A stretch of DNA of 64,000 nt from Phymatolithon calcareum (taxonomy: Eukaryota; Rhodophyta; Florideophyceae; Hapalidiales), in the NCBI GenBank assembly GCA_977006965.1, contig OZ345381.1, positions 1,364,001 to 1,428,000 on the forward strand. The letters are read 5' to 3'. Made by a program: the position numbers and the translations under genes. The notes beneath the pieces were generated by a model. The model searched no databases and was not told the DNA's origin. It saw only the letters and a program-made list of their open reading frames with translations. Below, piece by piece: positions 21,289-31,449 of this stretch. Every line of letters begins with the position of its first letter. Position 1 is the first letter of the stretch.

Positions 21289-22690
21289 ATGTCTCTAAAG
21301 CTCGATGATAACGCCGGATGGACTAAGGACACTCTAAAACTCTCCTTCAAGCCGTCTACTACTACCATATCGCATATTCGTTCCAAAAAGAATGCTATCC
21401 GTGCAGCGACGAGTTTGAAGGCTGAAAAGATCACCGTCATATTTGAGCCTCTGGACAATGCAATAGAGCAACGGGTGTGTTATATTTACTACCAGTGCCT
21501 GGATATCACTTATGATGTGGTCAAAATGAAAGGCGCCCGACTGATGGAGCTGGCAAACCGGCAGCTTCCCGACGGCGCAAAACTGCAAGTGGAGATTTCG
21601 AACGTATGGATGCACTGTTTCAGTAAGCGGAAATGTTTTAGGACGTTCACATCGTATGGAGAGAGTGGAGATGCGGACGACGCTGCGATCTCCAGAGATC
21701 TCCCAGGGACTAAGTAAAAGCTGACACGCGATGCACTGAATGATATTTGAAATGCTGACGAGTTTTGCCTCTTCCTCCGAGCTGCACAATTTCGCGCGGA
21801 GATCTTACCGGGCGGAAAAGACGCAAAGCTCGAATGAAATTCCTTGCTTGTGCGAATTCAGATGGAACGGCAAAATTTCCACGCATGTCCATTGGGAAGT
21901 CCCGCAAACTCTGTCCGTTCAGAGGCGAGACGGGACCCCAGCATGCGTTCAATTACTATGCGAATAAGAAAGCGTGGATGAATGCAGGATTGCTCTTTTC
22001 GCGGCTGACCGGAACACTGGCTCAACGCCGAGGAGAAAAGCTTGTCTACTACTCGATAATTGCAGCGCGCAGGGTAGTGTCGATTCATTTCGAGAGTTGC
22101 GGCAACGAAGGTCCAACTGATGGACGCGGGCATTATCGCGGCAATGAATTGTCGTTTCCTCTGCCGGCAGATGTGTAGAGCGCTTGGATTCCCAGACAAA
22201 ATAGAACTTGCAAGCGATGAGATATACAACTTGTATATCTCATCGCTTGCGTGACATATGGAATGAGCTTGAAGAGAGTACAATTTTAATTGCTGGGCGC
22301 ATACACACGTCGCGGATGAGCTAATCAGCGACGAAGAGACCGAGAGTACCCAAGGCGCTGACATAAGAAACGAACGCGAGGTGTTGGTAGCGCTAATTAA
22401 CGACGGTTTAGGAGAAGAATCACACATAACTGCGGATGAAATACTGAACCCCGAAGGCGAAAACGAATGCATTGCCATCGTAAACGTCGGAAAGCTTGCG
22501 ATTCAGATCGTGCATGTCGTGCGCTGGGAAGAAATCGCAATAACGATTGCAGCTCAGACATCTCCGTCTTGTGCTGAAGATTCTGGAGTTCGACGACGAC
22601 TGCCATCACAGAGAAAGATTGTGCAGAGCAACAGGAGTCCCTTCATCAGGGTAAGATCACTGATACTTAGGGTGGAGATTATGGCACATA
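21289..22690 (+). pseudogene. pogo/Tc5-like transposase, frameshifted
   Basis: Three plus-strand pieces. ATG 21289 to 21717 (142 codons) is a CENP-B/Tc5-type helix-turn-helix: EPLDNAIEQRVCYIYYQCLD, then WMHCFSKRKCFR and YGESGDAD, as in the pogo 'F..RH..R...GE.gd.d' ending. The next (21765-22178) is the DDE_1 domain: GRKRRKARMKFLACANSDGT, KFPRMSIGKSRK, YYANKKAWMN. The third (about 22300-22480) is an acidic tail (ADELISDEETEST). Frame breaks at about 21720 and after 22180 inactivate it. A 41-bp palindrome sits between the second and third pieces. TA flanks and inverted repeats were not resolved. Confidence 0.75.
22210..22250. repeat. Perfect hairpin, 20-bp arms, 1-nt centre
   Basis: Arms 22210-22229 (GCAAGCGATGAGATATACAA) and 22231-22250 are perfect inverses around a single C. 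Confidence 0.95.
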
Positions 22691-22699
22691 GGTGATGCG

Positions 22700-23250
22700 A
22701 TTCTCTGGAAGATGTGATAAACGCGTCAATTTGCTGTAATGTGGCTGGACATTCATGTTATGGTTCACCCTCTGAGACTGAAATCCCTCTTCACCTGCAA
22801 TTCGATTCCTTGACCCAAAGCCTTTCAGTAAGAATAGGCGTACTGTACACGACAATTGTCGTGGGAAAAGTATGATGTCTAATAATTTGTTTCATATTCA
22901 AGGCGCTGTATCGTCATTTTAAGTTAAACTGCCATTTCAAAAAAAACAAGATAAACCAATCGCCATTTTTTGCTTACTTTGTACCTTTGAACGAGATCTT
23001 TCTATCCATGCGCAATAAGTTTTCCGCATCGAATGGCAACATGTTTCATTTTGAATTACTCTGTAGTGCAGCAGTGGAGACAAAGATGCTACGTGGCCGA
23101 ATAGCCTTCAAGACGGACAAGCGGCCAGTTCCGGATGCAGAATAATTTCTGATATCAAGATATTCCTAGTAATCCGAACTATATCCCAAACGGGCCGCTT
23201 GTCAGATTGTTTCCAATTGCTTAGCAACAATCCGACAAGCAGACCTTTAC
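22700..23250. other. Intergenic with a long-spaced inverted pair
   Basis: GACAAGCGGCC (about 23116) and GGCCGCTTGTC (about 23193) are inverted across about 66 bases. No gene is recognised. Confidence 0.35.
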
Positions 23251-23288
23251 CCGTCTTTGAAAAAGGTGTATGCAGACAGTTCGTGCTG

Positions 23289-23326
23289 GATCTTGCGCTT
23301 GGGTCGAACTATCCGAGCGCAAGATC
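23289..23326. repeat. Hairpin, 14-bp arms, 10-nt loop
   Basis: GATCTTGCGCTTGG (23289-23302) and CCGAGCGCAAGATC (23313-23326), one G-U-type mismatch. Confidence 0.8.
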
Positions 23327-23402
23327 TACTCACTAGAATCTGCTGTGCTCAGCAGAAGAAAGATAACACCAACGCACCTCTGTACAACTACAAACCATCA
23401 TG

Positions 23403-23415
23403 TATGCCCCTGATC
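23403..23415. repeat. 13-bp target duplication of LINE-B, left copy
   Basis: TATGCCCCTGATC, identical to 24515-24527; neighbouring bases differ. Confidence 0.9.
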
Positions 23416-24514
23416 GGGGAATATGTGTTGATTTATTTTAAAAGCTCCCAAGGCCTCTCTTGAAGAGTAACAGGGCCGCTTTCGCACGATTTTCTAAGCT
23501 CACGTAGTTTGACTATTCAGTATATCCTTGATTCGTATTTCCCTGCCAACAAGTGCTCCAGTGAGTCGCTTACATTCATATTCAATTTCAGGACTAATCT
23601 TGGATGAAGATAGAATGCGTTCGAGCGCGACCAGCTCAATCACGGCTGTGACACCAAAGTATGCACCAAGTACTGATTTTCTCCAAAGAGGTGCTCTATT
23701 GAATATCAGCCGTAAGCATCGCAACCGTGTAGACCTTTCTCTTACGCGGAGAACCATCGGTAGATTGTTCGAATCAGTTGGTATCTCGAGCGATCTTCCC
23801 TCTTCTTCCTCTGCCCATAACTCAATTATTTCTTTTCGTCGCCCTTTCTTTGAGACTGCACCCTCCTTGGCTTTATCGAGAGCGTGCTGCAGATCTTCAT
23901 ATTTCTTGAGGCACTCTATGTCCTTGGTTGCCTCCTTAATGTCTTCATGTCTCACAGAATACTCATCTGCTTCGTCGAGGCGCTTCTTCTGTCTCACTAG
24001 ACTCGCAGAGAACCTTTCTGCTTGGTGTCTTCTCCTCATGGCAGGTGGTTCTAGTCGGCACAGAACTCGCATTCTTCCATGGCGGTGCTGGGCATATGTC
24101 CCAAAAACATACTTGAAGAATAAGCCTTCAGCAGATTCGATTGCTGATTGTAATCGCTTTGTCAGAGGCGTGACGTGGAGTGCATACTCCCACTTTGGCA
24201 AAATAAGCGACTTGAAGATTCTAATGCATGTCACAGGCTGAAAGCCTCGAACATTGACTCCAATATCCCGCAGTTTGTGTATGCATCCCACTGCATTTCG
24301 TACTCTTGATAACGCCATGTCGTCTGTTACGCCTTTGTGGTTTATGCTTATACCGAGATACGAGAGCCTCCAAGCTTGATGAAGAACTCGACCCGCAATG
24401 TGGAAGGTGTGTTTCCTGAGTCCCTTGTATTTAAGGATCTCGCTCTTTCCTGGCTTTGTGTTCCTGATCATACCATTTTCCTTCGCACAGATAGTCGCTC
24501 TATCAAGTAGCTTC
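23416..24514 (-). mobile_element. LINE-B: 5'-truncated non-LTR retrotransposon with C-tract 3' end
   Basis: A 1,099-bp minus-strand insertion between perfect 13-bp repeats. In element sense it begins inside the RT after the catalytic motif, contains the full C-terminus and about 85 bases of 3' UTR, and ends CACATATTCCCC instead of poly(A). LINE-C ends AAATATCCCC after a similar tail. Confidence 0.9.
23500..24471 (-). CDS. LINE-B RT thumb and C-terminal region (323 aa open frame)
   Basis: Open from the 5' junction (LLDRATICAKENGMIRNT, just upstream of ATG 24471) to the stop at 23500. Shows WRLSYLGISINHKGVTDD, LPKWEYALHVTPLTKRL and SAEGLFFKYVFGTYAQHRHG, matching LINE-A and LINE-C, then a charged helical region and the C-terminus LTGALVGREIRIKDILNSQ. 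No C-terminal CCHC knuckle is seen. Without the FADD palm it is a dead fragment, but the absence of stops over 970 bases suggests a fairly recent insertion. Confidence 0.8.
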   Translation of the reverse strand: MIRNTKPGKSEILKYKGLRKHTFHIAGRVLHQAWRLSYLGISINHKGVTDDMALSRVRNAVGCIHKLRDIGVNVRGFQPVTCIRIFKSLILPKWEYALHVTPLTKRLQSAIESAEGLFFKYVFGTYAQHRHGRMRVLCRLEPPAMRRRHQAERFSASLVRQKKRLDEADEYSVRHEDIKEATKDIECLKKYEDLQHALDKAKEGAVSKKGRRKEIIELWAEEEEGRSLEIPTDSNNLPMVLRVRERSTRLRCLRLIFNRAPLWRKSVLGAYFGVTAVIELVALERILSSSKISPEIEYECKRLTGALVGREIRIKDILNSQTT

Positions 24515-24527
24515 TATGCCCCTGATC
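24515..24527. repeat. 13-bp target duplication of LINE-B, right copy
   Basis: TATGCCCCTGATC, identical to 23403-23415. Confidence 0.9.
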
Positions 24528-26499
24528 TTCGCCGTGCGGAGGCATTGCACGCACTGTAAATTGCGATGATCCACTTCATGAATCGAACAACACAAGATGT
24601 AACTTGTCTGGACGCGTAATGCCCCTAGATCTTGCACAAAAACTACTTAAAAGTAAAGACAAGGAATGTGAGCGGAAGGAGACCTTCGATTTGCACTCAG
24701 TGCCATCTACGGCGCGTTTCTGCAAGGCATACAAGGCATATAGATTAGTTTCTGAGGCCGATTTGGTTCTATCAGATTCAGAGCTGAACGACTTCACTAC
24801 CATGGCCAGAGCTCTTTTTCGACAACGATCGTCACCATTTGGCGATTCTTGAGAATTTTACCATATTATGCCCACAAAGTCAATAAAATTCCTAAAACTC
24901 TCCACATCATGAAAAAAAATAATCGAAAGTAGTTTCCAGGCAAAAGAAACGACTGGAAAGGGCTCTCTACAAATTCATAGAACTACTTGGTATGACGACT
25001 GAAGAAGCTATACAGGTTCTCCTCTCAGCAGATCTAAAATACCCTGAATATTTTTGTCAATCCCTGGTTACGGAGGGGAGCATTCTTTCGAAAACTTTGG
25101 CAAAAGAATGATTTTCTTGCCTTTGTCGGCAGTGCACGCATCTGCTTTGCTTCTATCGAGGTACTGCGCTAAACGAGAGGCAAAATTTATTCTTGAATAT
25201 GTTGGTGGACTGCCTACACGACCGCCGCTTCGAAAAGAAAGGTGGAATTTCCTGAACAACATTCCAAGAATGTACACACTTGATTTTCGAAGTGACGAAT
25301 GGAAGAATTTAAAAAAGGGCCAGTATAATATTCCCGGAATTATTGGGCACTCTCTACAGTGCGTACGTCTTAGCCAAGTGGAATCTGTTGAGTGCCAGCT
25401 TCATGCTCTAACGGAATCCAAGCGTTGGCCACTATCACCTCAATGTATCTGCAAAAGAAACAAAGAAAGACACTGTACAGTGGTTCTACTTCTTTCCATC
25501 GACCTCTGGTACTGAATCCTTAAAGGTCATGGCTCGACTGGTCACAGATATCTCCTCGCAGAAAACGATTGAAGTAATGCTAATATCAGAATCGCAAGGG
25601 ATCTAAGAATTCTACCCAGACTTGCGTTGGGTTTTGCATCCCCTCAGGGTTGAACTCGATGAAAAAAAGTAAAAATGGAGTGCTAGTTAATGGCAAACTA
25701 GTCAAAGTAGTTGTACTATTTGTCTTGGTTTTTAAGGTTATATATGCTCTTACAGGGGCATCTGGTCAGTATTCATGCCCCTCGTGCCGGACGCCTAAGG
25801 CTCTAATGGACCTAACCCTGGATAAAATCAGCGATTCCACCTATAAGGACAGGGATGAAAGAGTGAAAAGTCTTGAATGTCGGGCAGAAGTTACCGACTT
25901 GCGTGGCCAACCAGATCTCGACAAACTGCAAAAGAAAGATACCGTCAACCTCCTTGGTCTTCAGCACGGAGTGCCTAAAAAAGAGGGATCCCAAAAAAGG
26001 TTTTACGGCCGCCCTTGCACATACGACATGGAACTGTCAACAAAATTGTGAAAAATGTTGACGCTGTCGTTTTTGCCTGGAATAACAAAGTGTCTTGGAA
26101 GAAGACTGAGGAAGATTCTGCAAGTCCAGATATGACGTTTCTGGCTCTGTCTCTGTCCTCTGTAGGTGGATGAAGAGAATGATACTACTCTGGAGAGCTG
26201 TCAGGGATTTCTTGAACTAATTTTATGCATAACACGGAAGAATTTTGCAATTACTTCTTCCACGCGCCTACCACACTCTAGGGAGGACAATTAGACGCCC
26301 CAACCTCGACTATTCTGCTGTAGAAAGACTTGAAGGAGCTGGGAAAGCTCTACAGTGGATCAGGCCAATAAGGAGCTTAAGGTCTTGGCTTTTATTTATG
26401 TACATAGCAAAAATAGACTAAAGGGGATATTTGATGATTTTATTTTTGAGAGCTCTCAAAGCCTCACCTTGGAGTAACGGGGCAGCTCTTGCATAATCT

Positions 26500-27885
26500 C
26501 TACGCTAAAGTCATCTGGCTGCTCAAAACGTTCTTGATTCGTAATTCTCTCCCAACAAGAGCTCCTGTGAGTCTCTTGCACTCAAACTCAATTTCTGTAC
26601 TCATCTTCGGTGACGCTAGAGTACGTTGTAAGGCGACTAGTACGATCACCGCGGTAATCCCACAGTAAGCACCCAACACTGATTTCCTCCAAGGGGGTGC
26701 TCGGTTGAATGTCAACCTTAGGCACCTTAAACGTGTTGTTCTTTCTCCTATGTAAAGGATCCCTGGTAGCTTGCCTTCAATAGGAATCTTCATTGATCTG
26801 CCTTCTTCTTCCTTTTCCCATACCTTAATTTTTTCTTCTGTCCTCCTCTTCTTCGTGACAGATCCCTCCTGGGCTTTCTGAAGGGCTTGTCGCAAGTCTT
26901 CATACATCTTGATGTTGAAATCGAATGGAACCAATGATCGGTCGGGAAGAAGACAGGAATGTTATTGTTGTAGATTTAATTGATTTTTAGAATATATGAT
27001 TCGAGCCGTAATGACCATTGATATATTAGACTGCTCTCGGCAGCGCCGGGGGAGAAAAAGGGGGACGGGAAAAAAAACCAGCGAGTTTTAAGGTCTCGGA
27101 TTGCTAGGCTACGCGCGCGCGTCCAGACGACAGTTACCTGTGGCCGCTCGGTGCGGCGGCACGAGGGATATCTACAGCTGTGTGTCTTTGGGCTGTGTCC
27201 CTCTGTGCGGCGTGGTTTTAAAACTTGAGATATTCAATATCCTTCATTGCATCCTTATGTACTCATCTCTTCCAACGTACTCTTCTGTTTTTTCAAGGCG
27301 CTTATTGTGTCTTACCAGGCTTAATGCAAACCTTTCTGCTTGATGACGTCTCCTCATCTTTGGTGGTCCCAGTCGGCACAGAACTCGCATTCGGTCCCGG
27401 CGGTGTTCGGCATACTTTCCGAAAACATTCTTGTAGAACAAGCCCTCTGTCGACTCGATTTCCGAGAGCAATCGATTTGTCATTGGAGTAACGTGTAACG
27501 CATACTCCCATTTCGGGATAATTAGCGACTTAAAGATCCTGATGCATATCTCCGGTTTGAATCCTCGAACATTCACTCCAAGCTCCCGAAGCTTATGCAT
27601 GCATCCTGCAGCATTTCGAACTCTTGCTATGGCCGTGTCATCCGTAACACCCTTGTTATTCATGCTTGAGTCTCCAGGCTTGATATAGTTCTCGTCCCGC
27701 CAAGTAAAACGTGTGCTTCTGAAGTCCTTTGTACTTCAGAACTTCGCTTTTTCCTGGTTTTGTGTTCCATTTCATGTCATTTTCGCTTGCCGAACTGGTC
27801 GCTATATCAAGAAGTTTCTGCATTCTTTGTCCTGTCTTCGCTTGAAGCTGAACATCATCTGCGAACAATTGCACAGGGCTTTCTG
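26500..27885 (-). pseudogene. LINE-C RT, palm to C-terminus, frameshifted and interrupted
   Basis: Minus-strand pieces: 27885-27656 (SPVQLFADDVQLQAK, NTKPGKSEVLKYKGL), 27663-27244 (MNNKGVTDD, IPKWEYALHVTPMTNRL) and 26934-26500 (MYEDLRQALQKAQEG to LTGALVGRELRIKNVL). The pieces align in order with LINE-B. Frame changes near 27660 and 27250 plus the nested insertion inactivate it. The double Asp of the palm is preserved. Confidence 0.8.
26913..27223. mobile_element. Unclassified 311-bp insertion in LINE-C
   Basis: Flanked by CTTGA (26908-26912 and 27224-27228); removing it restores alignment with LINE-B. It starts TGTTGAAATCG and ends GGTTTTAAAA, so it is not a TG...CA solo LTR. It contains a G/A-rich stretch and a CGCGCGCG run. 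No coding potential is seen. Confidence 0.6.
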
Positions 27886-27903
27886 AGACGTAAATGGACT
27901 AAA

Positions 27904-28243
27904 TAAATGCTACAACAGTGGGACATTCTAAGTGCTCAGTTTGTTAAAAACTGAAAGAGTCAATATGGAGACCGCCTGAGAGTAGAAAGATGCTCTTGAG
28001 CGGAAATGAGCGTCAACAGTGGCTCCAGCCTTTAATGTTGCCAAGAATGCACTCCATGATTGCACACGTGACGCCTTTTGTAAGAATCTATGGGTACTGG
28101 GCCAGACTAAGCGTGGAATCTTTCGATCACTACCAGCAAACACTCGGCAAAGACATGCCCACAGCATGTCGCTAGGGAGTCAGATCTGTGAGGACATGCA
28201 GATGGCATGGATCCTTACCTCCCCAATTGTTTGAAATGCTCAG
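27904..28243. other. Intergenic, nothing recognised
   Basis: No supported gene or repeat. Confidence 0.35.
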
Positions 28244-28433
28244 TGTTGACACGCAATGCTGCACGAGTGTAATTAGCGACGCTTACACTCTCTGCGATAT
28301 GATAACGCCCCTGCCCATTTGAAGCGGCGATCCTGATCGCACCTTAGACGGGGCATCTCATCTTCTCATCGGAGAGTGATCACCCCTTTTCAAGATAAAC
28401 CCATTCTTTATCTTATCACTCCCAGTGATTACA
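28244..28433 (+). repeat. 5' LTR of short element copy 2
   Basis: 190 bp, near-identical to 29532-29721. Confidence 0.85.
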
Positions 28434-28463
28434 GAAATTTCTTTCCTGCAGGAGAATGCCTGA

Positions 28464-28736
28464 GTGTTAAGACGAAGATTGTCCAAGTTTGAATTGGAAA
28501 TGGATGACCATCGAATTATGGGAAGCGGAAGTCTTTCATCGGCGCAAGCTACTAATCGGACACCAACCGCCGCGCTATTCCAACCCATGAGCCACCAGAT
28601 TTTACGGACTCTCGACCCAAGAGTTTTGACAAGGTTTTTGAAGGAGAGGAAACGGTACGATGATGAGGTCAACGAGAAGAAGAAGGAAGCCCCGGCGATG
28701 ACGGTGGCATCTTACAAGGAGTCATCGACAAGATAG
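28464..28736 (+). pseudogene. Gag-like ORF of short LTR element copy 2, with stop
   Basis: Same protein as 5865-5554: LDPRVLTRFLKERKRYDDEV then NEKKKEAPAMTVASYKES. It stops at 28734-28736, where copy 1 continues with Glu; after the stop the frame stays open for about 25 more codons (KALHSLRMPMRTEHAAAR), so this is a nonsense mutation. First ATG is about residue 13 (MDDHRIMGSG). Confidence 0.5.
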
Positions 28737-28826
28737 AAGGCTCTACACAGTCTTCGAATGCCAATGCGCACCGAACATGCGGCGGCAAGGATTCTGGAGT
28801 TTACTTCCTAAGCGACTTCGATTGTT

Positions 28827-29183
28827 GCGAAAAAAATCAAGGACGGCAACCGGAGCCCGAATTGAAACAAAGACGTTCCAGAAGGAACGCAAATATGGAT
28901 TGGCAGCGGCAACCAATTCAGAGAAGGGACCTATCTATATCTCCGGCAATAAGGAGGAGAAGGTCAGCGTAGATTTGTGTGGCAATCAACACAAATGATA
29001 TTGGCGGAACAAAAAAATTCAAGGCAGGCAACCGGAGCCCGAATTGAAAGAAAGACGTTCCAGAAGGAACGCAAATATGGATTGGAAGGAGCAACCAAGT
29101 CAGAGAAGGGACCTATCTATATCTCCGGCAATAAGGAGGAGAAGGTCAGCGTAGATTTGTGTGGCAATCAACACAAATGATAT
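28827..29183 (+). repeat. 178-bp tandem array, two units
   Basis: Two units with boundaries about 178 bp apart (near 29005 and 29183), homologous to the three-unit array at 5004-5537. Confidence 0.8.
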
Positions 29184-29211
29184 TCGCGGGACAGAAAAAA
29201 TATGAAAACTC

Positions 29212-29451
29212 AAGGTCGGTAAAAGCGACGAAGAAGGACGGGGTCCAAATCAAGGCCGGGAAAAGCGGCGAAGAAGGACGGGGTCCATATCAAGGTCGGT
29301 AAAAGCGGTGAAGAAGGACGGGGTCCAAATCAAGGCCGGAAAAAGCGGCGAAGAAGGCCGGGGTCCATATCAAGGTCGGTAAAAGCGGCGAAGAATGACG
29401 GGGTCCAAACCAAGGCCGGAAAAAGCGGCGGAGAAGGACGGGGTCCAACAC
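29212..29451 (+). repeat. 40-bp tandem array, six units
   Basis: Units start AAGG(T/C)CGG at 29212, 29252, 29292, 29332, 29372 and 29412. Alternate units share the TCGGT or CCGGA variant, giving an 80-bp higher-order pattern. Confidence 0.9.
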
Positions 29452-29531
29452 ACGCAAGAAAAAGCTGGCGAAGAAGGCCAAGCAAACATTGCGAATCAAT
29501 GATTAATACACTCTTCGAGTGTATGGGGCAC

Positions 29532-29721
29532 TGTAGACACGCAATGCTGCACGAGTGTAATTAGAGACGCTTACACTCTCTGCGATATCATGACGCCCCT
29601 GCCCATTTGAAGCGGCGATCCTGATCGCACCTTAGACGGGGCATCTCATCTTCTCATCGGAGAGAGATCACCCCTTTTCAAGATAAACCCATTCTTTATC
29701 TTATCACTCACAGTGATTACA
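29532..29721 (+). repeat. 3' LTR of short element copy 2
   Basis: 190 bp, TGTAGACACG...GTGATTACA. Confidence 0.85.
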
Positions 29722-29862
29722 ACAGAGCGATGCAGAGGACAGGCGAATTGAAAATGGAGCTCGAATGCGCAAGTGAAACTTTGAAGTATTCAATACTCCT
29801 GATTGTGAAGGTGACTGATCAAATTTGAGTTGTGCCGATGAGCTTGATTAGGAAATAGAATA

Positions 29863-29872
29863 ATTATAATTT
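29863..29872. repeat. 10-bp target duplication of MULE E1, left copy
   Basis: ATTATAATTT, identical to 30797-30806. Confidence 0.85.
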
Positions 29873-30796
29873 GAGGAAATTCACTACATGGCCATCTCTC
29901 GCCAAATATACTACTCATCCGTTGCGAATACGACGGTACTCTGTAAGCACGTTATTGTGTTCATCTGCAACGCTCAACACACAACACTCCCGCACTAACC
30001 ACTCCGAAATCATGGAAAAAAAGAAGCTCGTGCTACGGTTGTGCGACTACGCTGGATCAAGCTTTGACGTGATCTCCCACAACACGTCGATGGACAAGAG
30101 ACACCATTCAAGTTGACAGATAGCAGCGATTACGGTGCTACGTGTTCCTACCGCCACTTTGACGAGCACCAACGGCAATGTAGCCACGTCGTCGCTGCAC
30201 TTTTGTACGATTCTAGGCGCTTGTTGCAGCATCGGGTGTCATTCGACTCGTGGAACGAGCACTGGTTCGGGGACGTATGGACGTTGAGAACGTGGCCCAA
30301 GCAGCATGCGGGCAGCATCACGCGTGTTGCAGTCACTGGAGACCAGCTCGTACAGGATGATTTGGTGCCGTTTGACCTTGCAGCTAAGCCAGGCGTAAGC
30401 GCAAGAGGCCCTACTTGCAGTCCGAAATGAGAGCCTGTCACTGCTCCTCGTGCGGAAACACTGGTCACTTTTCGCAGACATGCAAGAGACCCAACATCGA
30501 CAACGTCGTCAAGGCGAGACGAAAACACGTCGACAAAGCGGCTCAGTGCATGATTATCGATCTTACCGCCTGCGATGACGGAGATGCTGCTTGCGAAAAG
30601 GATCTAAAGCGTAGAGAGTAGCGCGCACAATAAATTCTGCTGTCCCATAGATTGCTTTGACAAACGGATGAGTAGTAGTTTTTTGCTAGAGTGAGTTATG
30701 ATAGTACACTTGGCTAGGGGTGAGTAGTAGATATGGCCAGAGATGGCCATGTAGTGAATTTTGCCAATTTTTGGTGGCCATTTAGTGAGTCTCCTC
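29873..30796 (+). mobile_element. MULE (Mutator-like) transposon E1, internally deleted
   Basis: 924 bp flanked by a 10-bp duplication, within the 8-11 bp typical of MULEs. Inverted termini of about 80 bp begin GAGGAAATTCACTACATGGC and end with GGCCATTTAGTGAGTCTCCTC. It encodes a short N-terminus (from 30012) and the C-terminal SWIM and CCHC fingers; the catalytic domain is gone. Confidence 0.85.
30012..30621 (+). pseudogene. MULE transposase derivative: N-terminus plus SWIM and CCHC fingers
   Basis: ATG 30012 starts MEKKKLVLRLCDYAG; the frame stops near 30115. In another frame (30113-30430) CSYRHFDEHQRQCSHVVAAL is a SWIM-type finger with its first Cys pair degraded (CSY for CxC). An overlapping frame (30415-30621) has CHCSSCGNTGHFSQTC, a CxxCx4Hx4C zinc knuckle. 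SWIM followed by a knuckle is the usual C-terminus of MULE transposases. The DDE domain between N-terminus and SWIM is missing, and two frame changes are present. Confidence 0.7.
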
Positions 30797-30806
30797 ATTA
30801 TAATTT
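30797..30806. repeat. 10-bp target duplication of MULE E1, right copy
   Basis: ATTATAATTT. Confidence 0.85.
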
Positions 30807-30810
30807 CTAT

Positions 30811-31025
30811 GAGGAAATTCGCTACATGGCCACCAAAAGTGGGAAAAATTCACTACATGGCCATCCCTAGCCATATCTACTACTCATGTGTTTCGAATAC
30901 AACTGCGCACTGTAAGCACGTCGTCGTATTCGTCTGCTCCGCCGAACGCACAGCGCTCTCGCAAAAAGCACTCTGAGATCATGGAAAAGAAGGAACTCGT
31001 GCTACAGGTGGGCGAGTACACTGGA
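30811..31025 (+). mobile_element. MULE E2, left terminus and start of transposase only
   Basis: Begins four bases after E1's target duplication with the same terminus GAGGAAATTCGCTACATGGC and a homologous start MEKKELVLQVGEYTG then a stop (ATG about 30980). It breaks off where family X sequence begins near 31026. E1's right end and E2's left end form an imperfect palindrome at 30717-30890. Confidence 0.6.
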
Positions 31026-31449
31026 TAGCCAATTTGAAAAGCAACATGTCTAGAGACTGGTGACCGATGTTGCCTTGGAGTGCACAGATGCACCGACCAC
31101 TCGGCGCGGGCCTCTTTCTCGTATCATGGCAGTTCTGTTTCTTCTGAGTTATCATCGTGTATTCTTTGCTAGCACTGAGCGAAGTGCTTTTAGGGTAATA
31201 ATTGGGATACTCCTCAGCCAGAACAAAAGCCTGTATTTCCAAATATTGCCCAGATGATCCTTTCCACGGTCGCTGTAGGAGCATTATAGCATCAATCATA
31301 TAAATACAGTACCCTCGCCGGGGTCCCGATACGGACGTTGGCAAGGGAGTAACCCTTGATCGTCCATTCCTTTTACAAACTTTTCAGCTTTCAAGTCGCC
31401 GCTCAATTGAGGGAACTGCTCTCAATTGCGTCTATTACATAGAAACTAG
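31026..31449 (-). mobile_element. Family X fragment, copy 3
   Basis: The right edge carries CTAG (31446-31449) and an inverted family X terminus with CTCAATTGAGG. The minus-strand frame 31344-30979 (121 codons) contains LAEEYPNYYPKSTSLSASKE and QKKQNCHDTRKRPAPSG, homologous to 13990-14237. It is truncated at the MULE E2 junction. Confidence 0.55.

Larger units (their letters stand above)
23257..26051 (+). pseudogene. Decayed large protein of unknown family, interrupted by LINE-B
   Basis: Several plus-strand frames look like pieces of one protein: 23257-23415 (DLLTRICCAQQKKD, SCMPLI), continuing after the LINE with FAVRRHCTHCKLR and DDPLHESNNTRC, then 24604-24852, 25054-25515 (EYVGGLPTRPPLRKERWNFL) and 25650-26051 (VIYALTGASGQYSCPSCRTP). 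CxxC pairs suggest zinc binding. The last block resembles the 'ltGasg...C.~C' segment of large transposon proteins, but I cannot name the family. Frames and stops show it is dead. Confidence 0.35.
26423..27890 (-). mobile_element. LINE-C: 5'-truncated non-LTR retrotransposon with nested insertion
   Basis: Minus-strand relative of LINE-B. Flanks AAAATAGACTAAA (26410-26422) and TAAATGGACTAAA (27891-27903) agree at 11 of 13 positions, an aged duplication. In element sense it starts at the RT catalytic block QLFADDVQLQAKTGQRM and ends AAATATCCCC. A 311-bp insertion (26913-27223) splits it. Confidence 0.85.
28244..29721 (+). mobile_element. Short non-autonomous LTR retrotransposon, copy 2
   Basis: 190-bp direct repeats at 28244-28433 and 29532-29721 begin TGTTGACACG/TGTAGACACG and end GTGATTACA. 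It is the inverse orientation of copy 1 at 4634-6120. Flanks TCAG and ACAG agree at three of four bases, so the target duplication is uncertain. It carries a gag-like ORF, two 178-bp units and six 40-bp units, and no polymerase genes. Confidence 0.85.

Noticed and set aside
21858-22478. 206-codon minus-strand ORF
   Set aside because: It overlaps the pogo-like transposase, whose motifs are on the plus strand.
29212-29451. Regular 40-bp repeats considered as a CRISPR array
   Set aside because: Units are contiguous without unique spacers and lie inside an LTR element in eukaryotic DNA.
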